Positions 54,171 through 62,726 of a DNA stretch of 64,000 nt are shown here, piece after piece. Origin of the DNA: Arenibacter aquaticus (lineage in GTDB: Bacteria; Bacteroidota; Bacteroidia; Flavobacteriales; Flavobacteriaceae); assembly GCF_003957295.1 (NCBI RefSeq), contig NZ_RQPJ01000008.1, forward strand, positions 62,001-126,000. Direction: 5' to 3'. Position numbers and translations under genes: made by a program. How positions within the stretch are numbered: position 1 is the first letter of the stretch; each line of letters opens with the position of its first letter. The notes beneath the pieces were generated by a model. The model searched no databases, was not told where the DNA came from, and saw only the letters and a list, made by a program, of their open reading frames with translations.

Positions 54171-54580
54171 TTTAATTATTATTTAAGATTATTCTTGACA
54201 GATTTTGTTCTCCATACTTTTAAGGAGAACTTTTTAATTCTTGGAATACTAAATAATTCAAACTAAATAATATTCAATCTCGCCTACCTTTATTGTTACA
54301 CCGCCTTTGGCAAATATTAGTTAGGTAGGCTGCAGTGGCTTGTCCTTCCAATGACGTCATTGTAGCTTTTATCCTTTTTGAATTTGAAAACCTAAATTCA
54401 GCCAAACGGCAATAGGCAGTCTTCCCATTTTTGGGAGCATTTTTAAATTAGCCCAATTGAGCAATTCCCTTCATATAGGAAGACTTGCGTAAATGGGGCG
54501 ACTCTTTTTCCTTCAAAGGTCGTTAACTGTGTTCCGTGACCTAATTACATGATTAATTTGATCATCAATGTATCTTTGTA
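54171..54580. other. Intergenic region of 410 bases, no gene seen
   Basis: No convincing frame on either strand. There is a wide inverted repeat, GCCTACCT near 54280 and AGGTAGGC near 54323 with about 40 bases between, and an orphan TAnnTTTG match near 54568 on the plus strand. It may hold the promoter of the 89-residue gene and the 3' end of the RidA transcript. Confidence 0.35.
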
Positions 54581-55090
54581 TTATTCCACTTTATGTACTT
54601 CCAATTCTATTTCGATCATAAATTCAGGAAGAGCTAATTCTTTGACGCCTAGCCATGATCCTGTTGGGAACTGATTTTTATAGATCTCATTTCTGTAGGC
54701 CGCAACTTCCAAAAACCCGGACATATTGGTAGTGAACACATTTTCTACTACCACATCATTAAAGGTGCATCCATAATGTTGTAAAACTTTTTCTAGATCA
54801 GAATAGCAATTTTTCATTTGCTGTTCCATGTCGTCTATGGCCGTGGGATTCCCTTCGTCATCCATACTTACAGCCCCAGAAACCCTAATAATATTACCAA
54901 TCCTAACGGCATGTGAATAGCCATAGGCTTTTTCAACCTCCGGACGTAGTAGAAAATATTCAGGAGCTTCCTTTTCAATGGCAATTTCTGATTGCTCTGT
55001 ATCTTCATTGATTGTTTTCTCTTTACAACCTAGGCTTATTGCAAGAATAAGTATCAAGATTCCCATTGTTAATTTGCTTTTTATCTTCAT
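54581..55090 (-). CDS. RidA-family lipoprotein
   Basis: A 169-residue protein with a lipoprotein signal (MKIKSKLTMGILILILAISLGC, Cys22). From about 40 it is a RidA/YjgF domain: YSHAVRIGNIIRVSGAVSMDDEGNP (58-82), then VENVFTTNMSGFLEVAAYRNEIY and FPTGSWLGVKELALPEFMIEIELE. RidA deaminates reactive enamine/imine intermediates; being anchored at the surface is unusual. The start at 55090 is selected because it makes the signal; the long frame from 55261 overlaps the neighbouring gene. It follows that gene by 25 bases. Confidence 0.75.
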   Translation of the reverse strand: MKIKSKLTMGILILILAISLGCKEKTINEDTEQSEIAIEKEAPEYFLLRPEVEKAYGYSHAVRIGNIIRVSGAVSMDDEGNPTAIDDMEQQMKNCYSDLEKVLQHYGCTFNDVVVENVFTTNMSGFLEVAAYRNEIYKNQFPTGSWLGVKELALPEFMIEIELEVHKVE

Positions 55091-55115
55091 GTTGGTATTA
55101 AGGTTTTGGTTATAA

Positions 55116-56036
55116 TTAATTAGGGGCAGGCATGGAATATCCCAGTTGGGTAAAGACTGCCATATTATCATAAAAGGCATCTTCTTTAGCCCCTTTTCCT
55201 TCCTTATTAAAGGTCCAAACACTAAAACCGTGTGTCTCAATTTTTTTATTGGTGGGCGCATTACCCATGAAATCTTTGGTGTTGGTGCCGGTACATGACC
55301 AATTCATGTAAGCCTTATTGCCCTTAATGACGGTCTTGTCCAAGTTCACCTTAAAATCAGGAAAGGCGCCATGGTAGATGTCTATAAAATCACCATAGTC
55401 CGATGGCTTATTTGCCATGATGGTCCCATTATCCGTCCTAACAATATTGTTCGCCAAATTGGCATACATTAAGTCTTTGTCATTGGTATTCCAAGCTTTT
55501 ATGATATTGTCAATTGTTGCTTGAATTTGTTTTTCATCGGCAGACATACTGTTTTTCATCTCCATCTCCTGAAGCGCCAAAACAACTTCAGTTGGGTCCC
55601 ACATCCCAACCTCCCTGACAATCTTTCCATCAATAAATTGGTAGGTGAGGTGTATGGGAATGTCTATCACTTGATCATTGGCAGACAGTGTACCCCTCCA
55701 ATCTAGCCAACAATTTACCCAAGTCTCCCCTTTATCTGTAACTACCATTTCATATTCTTGGTCTTGGTCTAGAAAACCTCTTTCAGAATAATTTTTATCC
55801 ATTTCCTTGTGATAGGCAATGGTTTCTTCGGGAGATAATGGGTTGTCCTTGGTATTGTAATATGTTTTAGAGGTATCTGTATAGAAACTGGTGTCGTAGG
55901 TTTGGTTGTTGTAGTTTCCTATAAGTTGTTTCACGGTAGTAATTTGTGGAGACTGTTGGCTGTACCGTTGCGGTGTTTTTTCCTGGCAACCCGTTATTAA
56001 GGCTATTGTAAGTCCAATAAAAATCAATTTTTTCAT
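55116..56036 (-). CDS. Lipoprotein with two NTF2/SnoaL-like domains
   Basis: A 306-residue lipoprotein (MKKLIFIGLTIALITGC, Cys17). Residues 33-150 and 165-300 look like two NTF2-like (SnoaL) cyclase/isomerase-type domains: TIDNIIKAWNTNDKDLMYANLANNIVRTDNGT, FPDFKVNLDKTVIKGNKAYMNWSCTGTNT and the end HGFSVWTFNKEG...QLGYSMPAPN. The second domain closely matches the 57.5-58 kb lipoprotein over its final 60 residues, so they are paralogs. Role may be binding or cyclising small polyketide-like molecules; not shown. It is transcribed with the RidA gene. Confidence 0.6.
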   Translation of the reverse strand: MKKLIFIGLTIALITGCQEKTPQRYSQQSPQITTVKQLIGNYNNQTYDTSFYTDTSKTYYNTKDNPLSPEETIAYHKEMDKNYSERGFLDQDQEYEMVVTDKGETWVNCWLDWRGTLSANDQVIDIPIHLTYQFIDGKIVREVGMWDPTEVVLALQEMEMKNSMSADEKQIQATIDNIIKAWNTNDKDLMYANLANNIVRTDNGTIMANKPSDYGDFIDIYHGAFPDFKVNLDKTVIKGNKAYMNWSCTGTNTKDFMGNAPTNKKIETHGFSVWTFNKEGKGAKEDAFYDNMAVFTQLGYSMPAPN

Positions 56037-56096
56037 GATATTTTAGGATTTTAGGGCCAGACGGGCCGTATTGAGCCGATCTGGTCTGGATTTGAT

Positions 56097-56531
56097 TTAT
56101 TTTTTGGTCAATTCTGGGTTTTCTTGATATATTTCATCAGAATGGGTAACCACATATTTGTTCCAAGACTGAAAAAAGGCCTTGCGCTCCTCTTCATCTG
56201 GCCATGCAGTTTTCATCAGTTCATTTTGCATGTTTGCAGCTGCGTCAATATCATTCCAAGAGGCATGCTCACTAATAACAACTAAATCCCGTAAATCTGA
56301 TCCAGATATATGATGTAGTACCCTTTCACTAATAATCTTATCGTTCTTAAATGTGATTTTTTCAGAGAATTCCTTTAAAAGGTCATTCAGTTCAGCTCTT
56401 GTTCCATTTTCGGGAATATTAAGTTTCCAAGTGGTAACTGTAAAATAATTGCCTTCTTGTGCATAACCTGCTAGCGGAATAAACAGGGCCATGACTAATA
56501 GTGACCCGATGATTGATTTCATTGTTTTCAT
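56097..56531 (-). CDS. Exported predicted alpha/beta-barrel protein
   Basis: A 144-residue protein with a signal peptide (to about LAGYAQ, residue 25). The mature part alternates strands and helices (FTVTTWKLNIPENGTRAELNDLLKEF, DLRDLVVISEHASWNDI) as in antibiotic-biosynthesis-monooxygenase-like dimeric barrels. No named family is certain. Together with its neighbours it makes a cluster of exported small proteins. Confidence 0.5.
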   Translation of the reverse strand: MKTMKSIIGSLLVMALFIPLAGYAQEGNYFTVTTWKLNIPENGTRAELNDLLKEFSEKITFKNDKIISERVLHHISGSDLRDLVVISEHASWNDIDAAANMQNELMKTAWPDEEERKAFFQSWNKYVVTHSDEIYQENPELTKK

Positions 56532-56706
56532 AATGTTTGATTTAAGTGTTGCTACTTTCTTTTATAATATTTAAAAAAACAGGCAGGGGTGAAAACAGTT
56601 ATGGTTTGGTCTATTTCCCAAATAGGGTTGCTAATTCAAATAGAAAATTTTAAAACTGGATTCACTTTTTTAAGATTTCTGAAACCTAGCCTACCTGTTA
56701 ATAAAT

Positions 56707-57474
56707 TTAATTTGATGGGCTATAGGCTAGGTCCGGATGCATGCTTCCAGAAGCAGTTTCGTATTTTAGCACATAACTAAAGATCTCTCCAAATAATTTT
56801 TCCCCTGCTTCGCCCAATAAGATTTCATTTTCTTTGGACTTTTTGGCATAGTCTTCGGCATCAACGGCTGAAACTACGGCCAAATAATAATCTCCCATGG
56901 AGCCAAATCCGTTATGATATATTCGGTAATATTCCTTGGATCCCTTTTCGGCATACATGGCCTTAAGTTCTTTGAGCTTCCCTTTAAGATTTTGGATATT
57001 GTTTGGCGTAACATGTAAAAAATGCCATTTCCTATAATTCTGACCTTCGGTGGTTGTACTTATTCCTTCGGGCATATAAGTAAGTTCCTTATTTAAATAA
57101 ATGATATAGTCTCCATGTTTATCATAACAGTCGTTATATCGTTTAAACAAATCCCTAAAAGCTTCCTCTCCCATTTTTTCTGCCAAAGGAGCCATGACAT
57201 TCTTATCCAGTTCAGCCATATTTTCTATGGGTGAAATGTTAAAATAACGTCCGGTGTTCGTTGAGGCTACCTGCCAGCTGACCCCCTCTAGGTTATGTTC
57301 TTTGCAAGCATTGGTAAAATCTTTGGCAACCTCTTCGTATGCTTGTACCATAGAAGGCTTTACTTGATCTTCATGCACGTAAAAGGCTTGATTTTTTTCA
57401 CTTTGGGCAACAGAAATGCTCAAGCCCAATATGGAAGTTAATGTTATCAACAGGTGTTTTCGCAGAGTTCTCAT
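56707..57474 (-). CDS. Exported two-repeat alpha/beta protein
   Basis: A 255-residue protein with a signal peptide (to about ISVAQSE, residue 24) and two similar halves (about 30-120 and 145-240), each starting with a Y/W-H strand and a helix rich in Lys/Glu (SMVQAYEEVAKDFTNACKEHN; NLKGKLKELKAMYAEKGSKE). This suggests tandem dimeric-barrel domains. I do not recognise a named family. Related in plan to the 61.2 kb protein. Confidence 0.5.
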   Translation of the reverse strand: MRTLRKHLLITLTSILGLSISVAQSEKNQAFYVHEDQVKPSMVQAYEEVAKDFTNACKEHNLEGVSWQVASTNTGRYFNISPIENMAELDKNVMAPLAEKMGEEAFRDLFKRYNDCYDKHGDYIIYLNKELTYMPEGISTTTEGQNYRKWHFLHVTPNNIQNLKGKLKELKAMYAEKGSKEYYRIYHNGFGSMGDYYLAVVSAVDAEDYAKKSKENEILLGEAGEKLFGEIFSYVLKYETASGSMHPDLAYSPSN

Positions 57475-57534
57475 AGTCTTTATTATTTATTGGTTTAAAT
57501 TATTCTTGTTTTTTAAGTTAGCTTTAATGAGTTG

Positions 57535-58092
57535 TCATTTAAGATTGGGGGTTGTTAGGGAGTACCCCAATTGCTGTAAAAATTCCAGTTCATTATAAAA
57601 AATATCCTCCTGGTAGAGTTGGCCTTGTTTATTAAAATATAGATGGGAAAATCCATTGATTTTAATTTTTTTGCCAGTGGCCGCAACATCCCCGAACAGC
57701 CCTGTATGGGTGCCGCTAAAAACCCAGTTTATATAACCTTGGCTATCACAAATAATACTATGGCTTACGGCTATATGATAATCGGGAAATCCTGTAAAAT
57801 ATAGATTTAACCTAGCTTTTAGTTCGGATTTATTGGTGACCACTGGGATTCCGTTCATATTTCTCACATAATTATCGGTAACAAGCATATTTAGTGTGTC
57901 AGGATTTTTGATACTTAAATAGGCATCAATAGAAGCCTTTAAATTGGGGTTCCCATTGATCATAGCGGGAGTTTTATTTTTTGGCGAGGAGGAATTACCT
58001 ATAGATCTTGGATTGTTGTTGCATGAAACCCAGCATAGCACTATAAGCAATAAAGGTATATGAGGCATTTTCATAACTTTCAATTGTTCCAT
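57535..58092 (-). CDS. Lipoprotein with an NTF2/SnoaL-like ester-cyclase domain
   Basis: A 185-residue lipoprotein (lipobox Cys about 24, LCWVSC). Residues 50-180 are a single NTF2-like domain: NLKASIDAYLSIKNPDTLNMLVTDNYVRNMNGIP, FPDYHIAVSHSIICDSQGYINWVFSGTHTGLF and GFSHLYFNKQGQLYQEDIFYNELEFLQQLGYSL. The last 60 residues parallel the second domain of the 55-56 kb lipoprotein, so it is a duplicate. ATG at 58092 or 58074 is possible. Cyclase function is not proven. Confidence 0.6.
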   Translation of the reverse strand: MEQLKVMKMPHIPLLLIVLCWVSCNNNPRSIGNSSSPKNKTPAMINGNPNLKASIDAYLSIKNPDTLNMLVTDNYVRNMNGIPVVTNKSELKARLNLYFTGFPDYHIAVSHSIICDSQGYINWVFSGTHTGLFGDVAATGKKIKINGFSHLYFNKQGQLYQEDIFYNELEFLQQLGYSLTTPNLK

Positions 58093-58261
58093 AATATCAA
58101 GGCTTTACTAAGTAATTGGTTTTGAAAGGAATATTCAATTAACAGTGGATGAGTTATACTATTTATTGTCCCAGTATGCAGTTTTATTTAGCCAGCGGTA
58201 AATGGAAATAATATTTGTATCTTTAAAGGCCCCCAGTTTTTTAAGTATACCAAGACAAAAA

Positions 58262-60214
58262 ATGGGTAAACCGGTCAACATAGTATTTTTTATCACTTTC
58301 TTTTATGGTGCGTACTTATATGGTCAGTTGATAGATTACAATTCAGATACACCTTACTTAAAAGTTTTTGTGGATACGGATAATTTTGGGAGCTCTTATT
58401 TGGATACTCTAGAGGAGGCCTATAACAGTGCCCCTAATGATACCCTTCAGTTTTCTTTATTAAATGATCTTGCTTATTATTGGCATACGCGTAATTTGAC
58501 CAAGGCATTGAATTTTACATTGGAGGGTTTGGAACGTTGTACAAAAAAAGACAACCAACTTTGGCATGGCCGATTCCAGATTACCCAAGGAGCCATTTTA
58601 TTGAGAATGGAAAAGTTGGATTGGGCGGAAGCAGTACTACAAGAAGCCAAAAGTAAGGTTCTCCCTAGCGACCTAGCGTTTTTGAACACCCAATTGGGGT
58701 ACGTATATGAACGTAGGGGAGAATTGGACAAGGCGGCCGATTATGCCTTGGAATCACTAAAATTGGGACAGGAACTAAACGATAAAAAGGCTATAGGCTT
58801 GGCGTATAGTGACCTAAGTAATATTTTTTGGAAGCAGGCCAAGTATAACAAAGGGCTCGAATACGGAATCAAATCTCTTGTTGAATTTGAAAAACGCGGA
58901 ATAACTGATCTGGATTATGATTTTACCTTGTACGTAGTGGGCAACAACTACTTACAATTGAAACGGTTTGATGAGGCCCTTAAATATTATGAACATGCTT
59001 TAGCTATAGGGGAACGCTATGGCTTTTATAATAACTTAAGTGATATTTATATTTCCTTGGCTGACCTTTACGCATATTTAAATAGGTACGAAGAAGCTGA
59101 AAATGCGAGTTTGAATGCCATAAAATATGCTGAATTGTTGGATAACAGCTTTATGTTGATGCGTTCATGGTTATCCATGGGAAAGCTTCAGCATTTGCAG
59201 GGAAAATATAAGATGGCCATAACAAGCCTTCAAAAATCAATAGCCATAGCAACCGATGATTTTGGAGATGAGTATTATTTAAGTGAGGCATACGAAACCT
59301 TGGGCAAAGCATTTGCAGGTAATCATAACTATATGGAGGCCTACAAGGCTTTTTCTGAATATGACGGATTAAAAAAAGAGATTTTTACCGCCGAATCGGA
59401 TCGGAGAATAGCCTTGTTGCAGACAGAATTTGACCTTGCACAGAAAGAAGATACTATTCTTTTTCAAAAAGGAAAGATAAAAAAACAACAGAGCAACCAG
59501 ATACTTACCTCAATTATTGCTGGTTTGCTGTTGTTTTTACTGCTAATGGGCATTGTGGCCATTAAAAATAATAAAAGAAAAAATGTTCAATTGCAACATC
59601 AAAATGAAGAAAAAGAGTTCCTAATTAAAGAGATACACCATAGGGTAAAGAATAATTTGGAGGTGGTTTCCAGTTTACTTTCCCTACAGGCAACACACAT
59701 AGAAGATGATAAAATAAAGGACAATATGCTCCAAATCCAAAACAGGATTCAGAGTATGAGTATGATTCATCAGAACTTATACCACGGGAGTAATTTGGCC
59801 ACTATAGAAATGCTGGGCTACTTTAAAAACTTGATGAATTATGTGCTTCATTCCTATGGTGCTGAACAGCGAATAGATGTGGTATATGATATGAATGAGA
59901 TTCAGCTTAATGTGGATATAGCAACACCTATTGGGTTGATTGTTAATGAGTTGATAACCAATTCTTTAAAATATGCCTTTCCCAACAATACTGCAGGCGT
60001 CATCACTATAGGGTTAACTAGGAACACTTCCCATTTAGAACTAAAGGTGACCGATAATGGAATAGGTATCCAAAATGGGAAAAAATCCCATGGTTCTGGA
60101 TTCGGAAGTCAGTTGGTACAACTGTTGACCAAGCAACTTGATGGTAAAATGATTTTAAACCAGAATAAAGGAACAGCAGTATCTTTTGAATTCCAACTTA
60201 ATAAAGCCGCTTAG
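58262..60214 (+). CDS. TPR-containing sensor histidine kinase (HisKA_2/HWE type)
   Basis: About 650 residues. A signal peptide (MGKPVNIVFFITFFYGAYLYG) is followed by extracytoplasmic TPR repeats (about 75-400, e.g. YYEHALAIGERYGFYNNL), one transmembrane helix (about 418-438, LTSIIAGLLLFLLLMGIVAI) and a cytoplasmic kinase: H-box KEIHHRVKNNLEVVSSLLSLQ near 457 and ATPase boxes NELITNSLKYAF, VTDNGIG and GSGFGSQLVQLL. ATG at 58262 fits the signal peptide; the ATG at 58202 is possible. The response regulator follows two bases later, so the pair is one two-component system. Confidence 0.85.
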   Translation: MGKPVNIVFFITFFYGAYLYGQLIDYNSDTPYLKVFVDTDNFGSSYLDTLEEAYNSAPNDTLQFSLLNDLAYYWHTRNLTKALNFTLEGLERCTKKDNQLWHGRFQITQGAILLRMEKLDWAEAVLQEAKSKVLPSDLAFLNTQLGYVYERRGELDKAADYALESLKLGQELNDKKAIGLAYSDLSNIFWKQAKYNKGLEYGIKSLVEFEKRGITDLDYDFTLYVVGNNYLQLKRFDEALKYYEHALAIGERYGFYNNLSDIYISLADLYAYLNRYEEAENASLNAIKYAELLDNSFMLMRSWLSMGKLQHLQGKYKMAITSLQKSIAIATDDFGDEYYLSEAYETLGKAFAGNHNYMEAYKAFSEYDGLKKEIFTAESDRRIALLQTEFDLAQKEDTILFQKGKIKKQQSNQILTSIIAGLLLFLLLMGIVAIKNNKRKNVQLQHQNEEKEFLIKEIHHRVKNNLEVVSSLLSLQATHIEDDKIKDNMLQIQNRIQSMSMIHQNLYHGSNLATIEMLGYFKNLMNYVLHSYGAEQRIDVVYDMNEIQLNVDIATPIGLIVNELITNSLKYAFPNNTAGVITIGLTRNTSHLELKVTDNGIGIQNGKKSHGSGFGSQLVQLLTKQLDGKMILNQNKGTAVSFEFQLNKAA

Positions 60215-60216
60215 TT

Positions 60217-60951
60217 ATGAAAAACCAAACCCGTATCCTAATTGTAGAAGATGATATGATCATAGCCGCCAACATTTCTTTGCAACTTGCCAACTTGGGT
60301 TATGAGGTAATTGGGATAGTAACTAGGGGAGAAGAAGCCATATTACACGCTACCACCAATATGCCCGATATACTTATATTGGACGTGAACCTAAAAGGAA
60401 CCATAAGTGGTATTGAAGCTGCTACTGAAATACGGAAAACCCATAACATTCCTATTATCTATCTTACCGCCAATAGTGACGAAAGCACCTTTGCCAAAGC
60501 TAAGGCCACCCATCCCCATGCCTTTATTTCCAAACCCTTTAACAAGCTGGATTTGCAGCGTACCGTTGCCCTAGTGGCCGAACAACTAAAGGAAGGTCCA
60601 ACGGAGAGCACTGGTAATTCAGAGAGCTTTGAGGTATTGGAAGATCGAATATTTGTTAGGCACAATGGAAAAATGGTAAAGTTGATGCTGGAAGAGATTC
60701 TGTATATAGAGGCGGATAGAAATTATAGCAATATCATAACGCCCAACGCCAATTATTTAATTAGTACTACCCTAAAACATGTGGAAACAGAACTTACAAA
60801 TCCTAAATTTATTAGGGTTCACCGCTCTTATATGGTAAATATTTCAAAATTGGATGTGGTAGCCGATAGTCATCTGGAAATCAACAGAAAAGTCATCCCC
60901 ATGAGTAAAACCTTTAAAGAGTACGTTTTGAAACACTTACACACTATTTAA
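60217..60951 (+). CDS. LytTR-type response regulator
   Basis: A 244-residue regulator: receiver domain (5-125) with phosphoacceptor D56 (ILILDVNLK) and a LytTR DNA-binding domain from about 143 (FVRHNGKMVKLMLEEILYIEADRNYSNI, FIRVHRSYMVNISKLDVV). It is partner to the adjacent TPR histidine kinase. The nearest plausible targets are the exported-protein genes on both sides, but no LytTR binding repeat was identified. Confidence 0.9.
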   Translation: MKNQTRILIVEDDMIIAANISLQLANLGYEVIGIVTRGEEAILHATTNMPDILILDVNLKGTISGIEAATEIRKTHNIPIIYLTANSDESTFAKAKATHPHAFISKPFNKLDLQRTVALVAEQLKEGPTESTGNSESFEVLEDRIFVRHNGKMVKLMLEEILYIEADRNYSNIITPNANYLISTTLKHVETELTNPKFIRVHRSYMVNISKLDVVADSHLEINRKVIPMSKTFKEYVLKHLHTI

Positions 60952-61149
60952 TAGGTTTACTTTTTTCTTTGGTAACTTTTTAACGTCTTACGGACATCCA
61001 ACACTTTCATTCGTCCTTTCTCCTTTTTTTTAATAGTACTTATTGTTTAAAATGCCAGTGGATAAAGCTGTGTATTGTTTCGGATATATTCATCTTTTAG
61101 GAGCTACATCGCAATTCCTTTACATAGCTATTAATTTAATAAAGACATC

Positions 61150-61938
61150 ATGAAAAAATGTATAATTTTTGTCCTACTTGTAATGATGGGCAATGTGGTG
61201 CTGGCGCAGGATAAATTGTATCTCATATTCGAATTCATGCAAGTAGACAATGAACAGGAAGCGGCCTATGCCGAAACAGAGGAGTTTTGGGAAAAAATTC
61301 AACAACAACGAATCAATAGTGGGGACATTATAGGCTGGGATCTATGGGCGCTTAGTCCAGGGGGAGAGCAGCAAGGATTTCAATTCCTGACCGTTACCTT
61401 ATATAATGATCCGGTAAAGATGATGGATGGAAGTAGTTGGGCACAGTTAATGGATAGGGCCAAATCGGCATACCCCAATATGTCTGAGGCAGATCTCAAT
61501 AAAAAATTAAACCACTCTTCGGTGACAAGGGATTTGGCGGTAAGGATATACGCAGAAGAAATAGCTGCGACCAAAGGGGACTTTGGTATGCCTTTGGGTA
61601 CCGTTGCACAGATAGATATGATGAAGGCCGACCTATTGAACTATGAATCCTATGAAAAAGCGGAGATGGAAATATTTCAACCAATCCACCAGAAGGCAGT
61701 AGACTCAGGGAACAAAGCTAATTGGGGGTTAATACGGTTCATTTGTCCAATAGGTAGTGACACCTATGCTTCACATATGACTGTAAGTATGTTCAAGGAT
61801 TATAAACAAGCCCTTAGCCAAAACATTAATTGGACGGAGGGGGCAACTCCCGAAACATCAATGGCTATGCAAGAAGGTTTAAAAATGAGGGACATGAAAT
61901 ATGTCTATACGGCCAATTTGATTCGCAAGGCCCGCTAA
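61150..61938 (+). CDS. Exported two-repeat protein next to the two-component system
   Basis: A 262-residue protein with a signal peptide (to about VVLAQDK, residue 20). It has two related halves, about 25-100 and 150-230, with matching patterns (FMQVDNEQEAAYAETEEFWEKI and MMKADLLNYESYEKAEMEIF; both then G-x-x-x-W-x-L-x...TV). This looks like two tandem dimeric-barrel domains. No family recognised. It follows the LytTR gene by 200 bases and is divergent from the genes at 56-58 kb in orientation, but similar in plan. Confidence 0.55.
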   Translation: MKKCIIFVLLVMMGNVVLAQDKLYLIFEFMQVDNEQEAAYAETEEFWEKIQQQRINSGDIIGWDLWALSPGGEQQGFQFLTVTLYNDPVKMMDGSSWAQLMDRAKSAYPNMSEADLNKKLNHSSVTRDLAVRIYAEEIAATKGDFGMPLGTVAQIDMMKADLLNYESYEKAEMEIFQPIHQKAVDSGNKANWGLIRFICPIGSDTYASHMTVSMFKDYKQALSQNINWTEGATPETSMAMQEGLKMRDMKYVYTANLIRKAR

Positions 61939-62013
61939 ATACACGGACAGTGGCAATGGTCCAAGCTCCGGTTTCCGATACATTTTAATGTTAGATTATT
62001 GGCAATTCTTTAA

Positions 62014-62688
62014 TTATCTACTTAGGGTTACAGTCTTGTCTCCCTTACCTACAATAATCTTATGGGCCATATCCAAAAAGAGTCCGGTTTCTACAATGCC
62101 TGGGATTTGTTTTAATTCACCCTCCAAAACCGAGAGATTGGAAACATTTAGAATATTGAGGTCTAGAATGTAGTTGCCCTCATCGGTGATGTAGTTTTTT
62201 CCATCTTTTAGTCTTACTATAGGGTGCAGGTTCATTTTATTTAGCAATCGCCCTATGTTTGCAGTGGCAAAAGGAATGGTTTCAATGGGAAGTTTAAATT
62301 CTCCCAGACGTCTTACTTCTTTTGTTGAGTCGGCAATGATGATAACCAAATTGGAATTATGGGCCAATACTTTTTCCCTTAATAAGGCTCCACCACCACC
62401 TTTAATAAGTTGCATATAGGGGTCAAATTCGTCAGTACCGTCAATATAGATATCCATACGATCTATCTTATCCAGCGTAGTTAGAGGAATTCCCATTTCG
62501 ATAGCCAGTTTTTTTGTATTTTCGGAGGAGGGTACTCCAATGATCTCAAGGCCGTTTAGTACAAGTTGCTCCAATTCTTTAAGCATATAATATGCTGTGG
62601 ATCCCGTTCCCAATCCAATAGTCATACCATTTTTAACGTATTTTATAGCCTCCTTGGCAGCTAATTGTTTTTCTAATTTTTGGCTCAT
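62014..62688 (-). CDS. rpiA: Ribose-5-phosphate isomerase A
   Basis: A 224-residue enzyme of the pentose phosphate pathway, interconverting ribose-5-P and ribulose-5-P. Signatures are GLGTGSTAYYMLKEL (about 21-35), DGTDEFDPYMQLIKGGGGALLREK (about 83-106) with catalytic Asp/Glu/Lys, and EGELKQIPGIVETGLFLDMAHKIIVG at the C-terminus. Normal length. The PaiB-like gene lies 38 bases upstream on the same strand. Confidence 0.95.
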   Translation of the reverse strand: MSQKLEKQLAAKEAIKYVKNGMTIGLGTGSTAYYMLKELEQLVLNGLEIIGVPSSENTKKLAIEMGIPLTTLDKIDRMDIYIDGTDEFDPYMQLIKGGGGALLREKVLAHNSNLVIIIADSTKEVRRLGEFKLPIETIPFATANIGRLLNKMNLHPIVRLKDGKNYITDEGNYILDLNILNVSNLSVLEGELKQIPGIVETGLFLDMAHKIIVGKGDKTVTLSR

Positions 62689-62726
62689 TGGGTCTTTTTA
62701 TTTATAGGATAATGATCTTGATGAAC

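Noticed and set aside
54568-54575. TATCTTTG promoter-like octamer on the plus strand.
   Set aside because: No plus-strand gene lies downstream for over 3.5 kb; likely chance in AT-rich DNA.
61988-62173. 61-codon plus-strand frame.
   Set aside because: Shadow of rpiA, which is firmly identified on the other strand.
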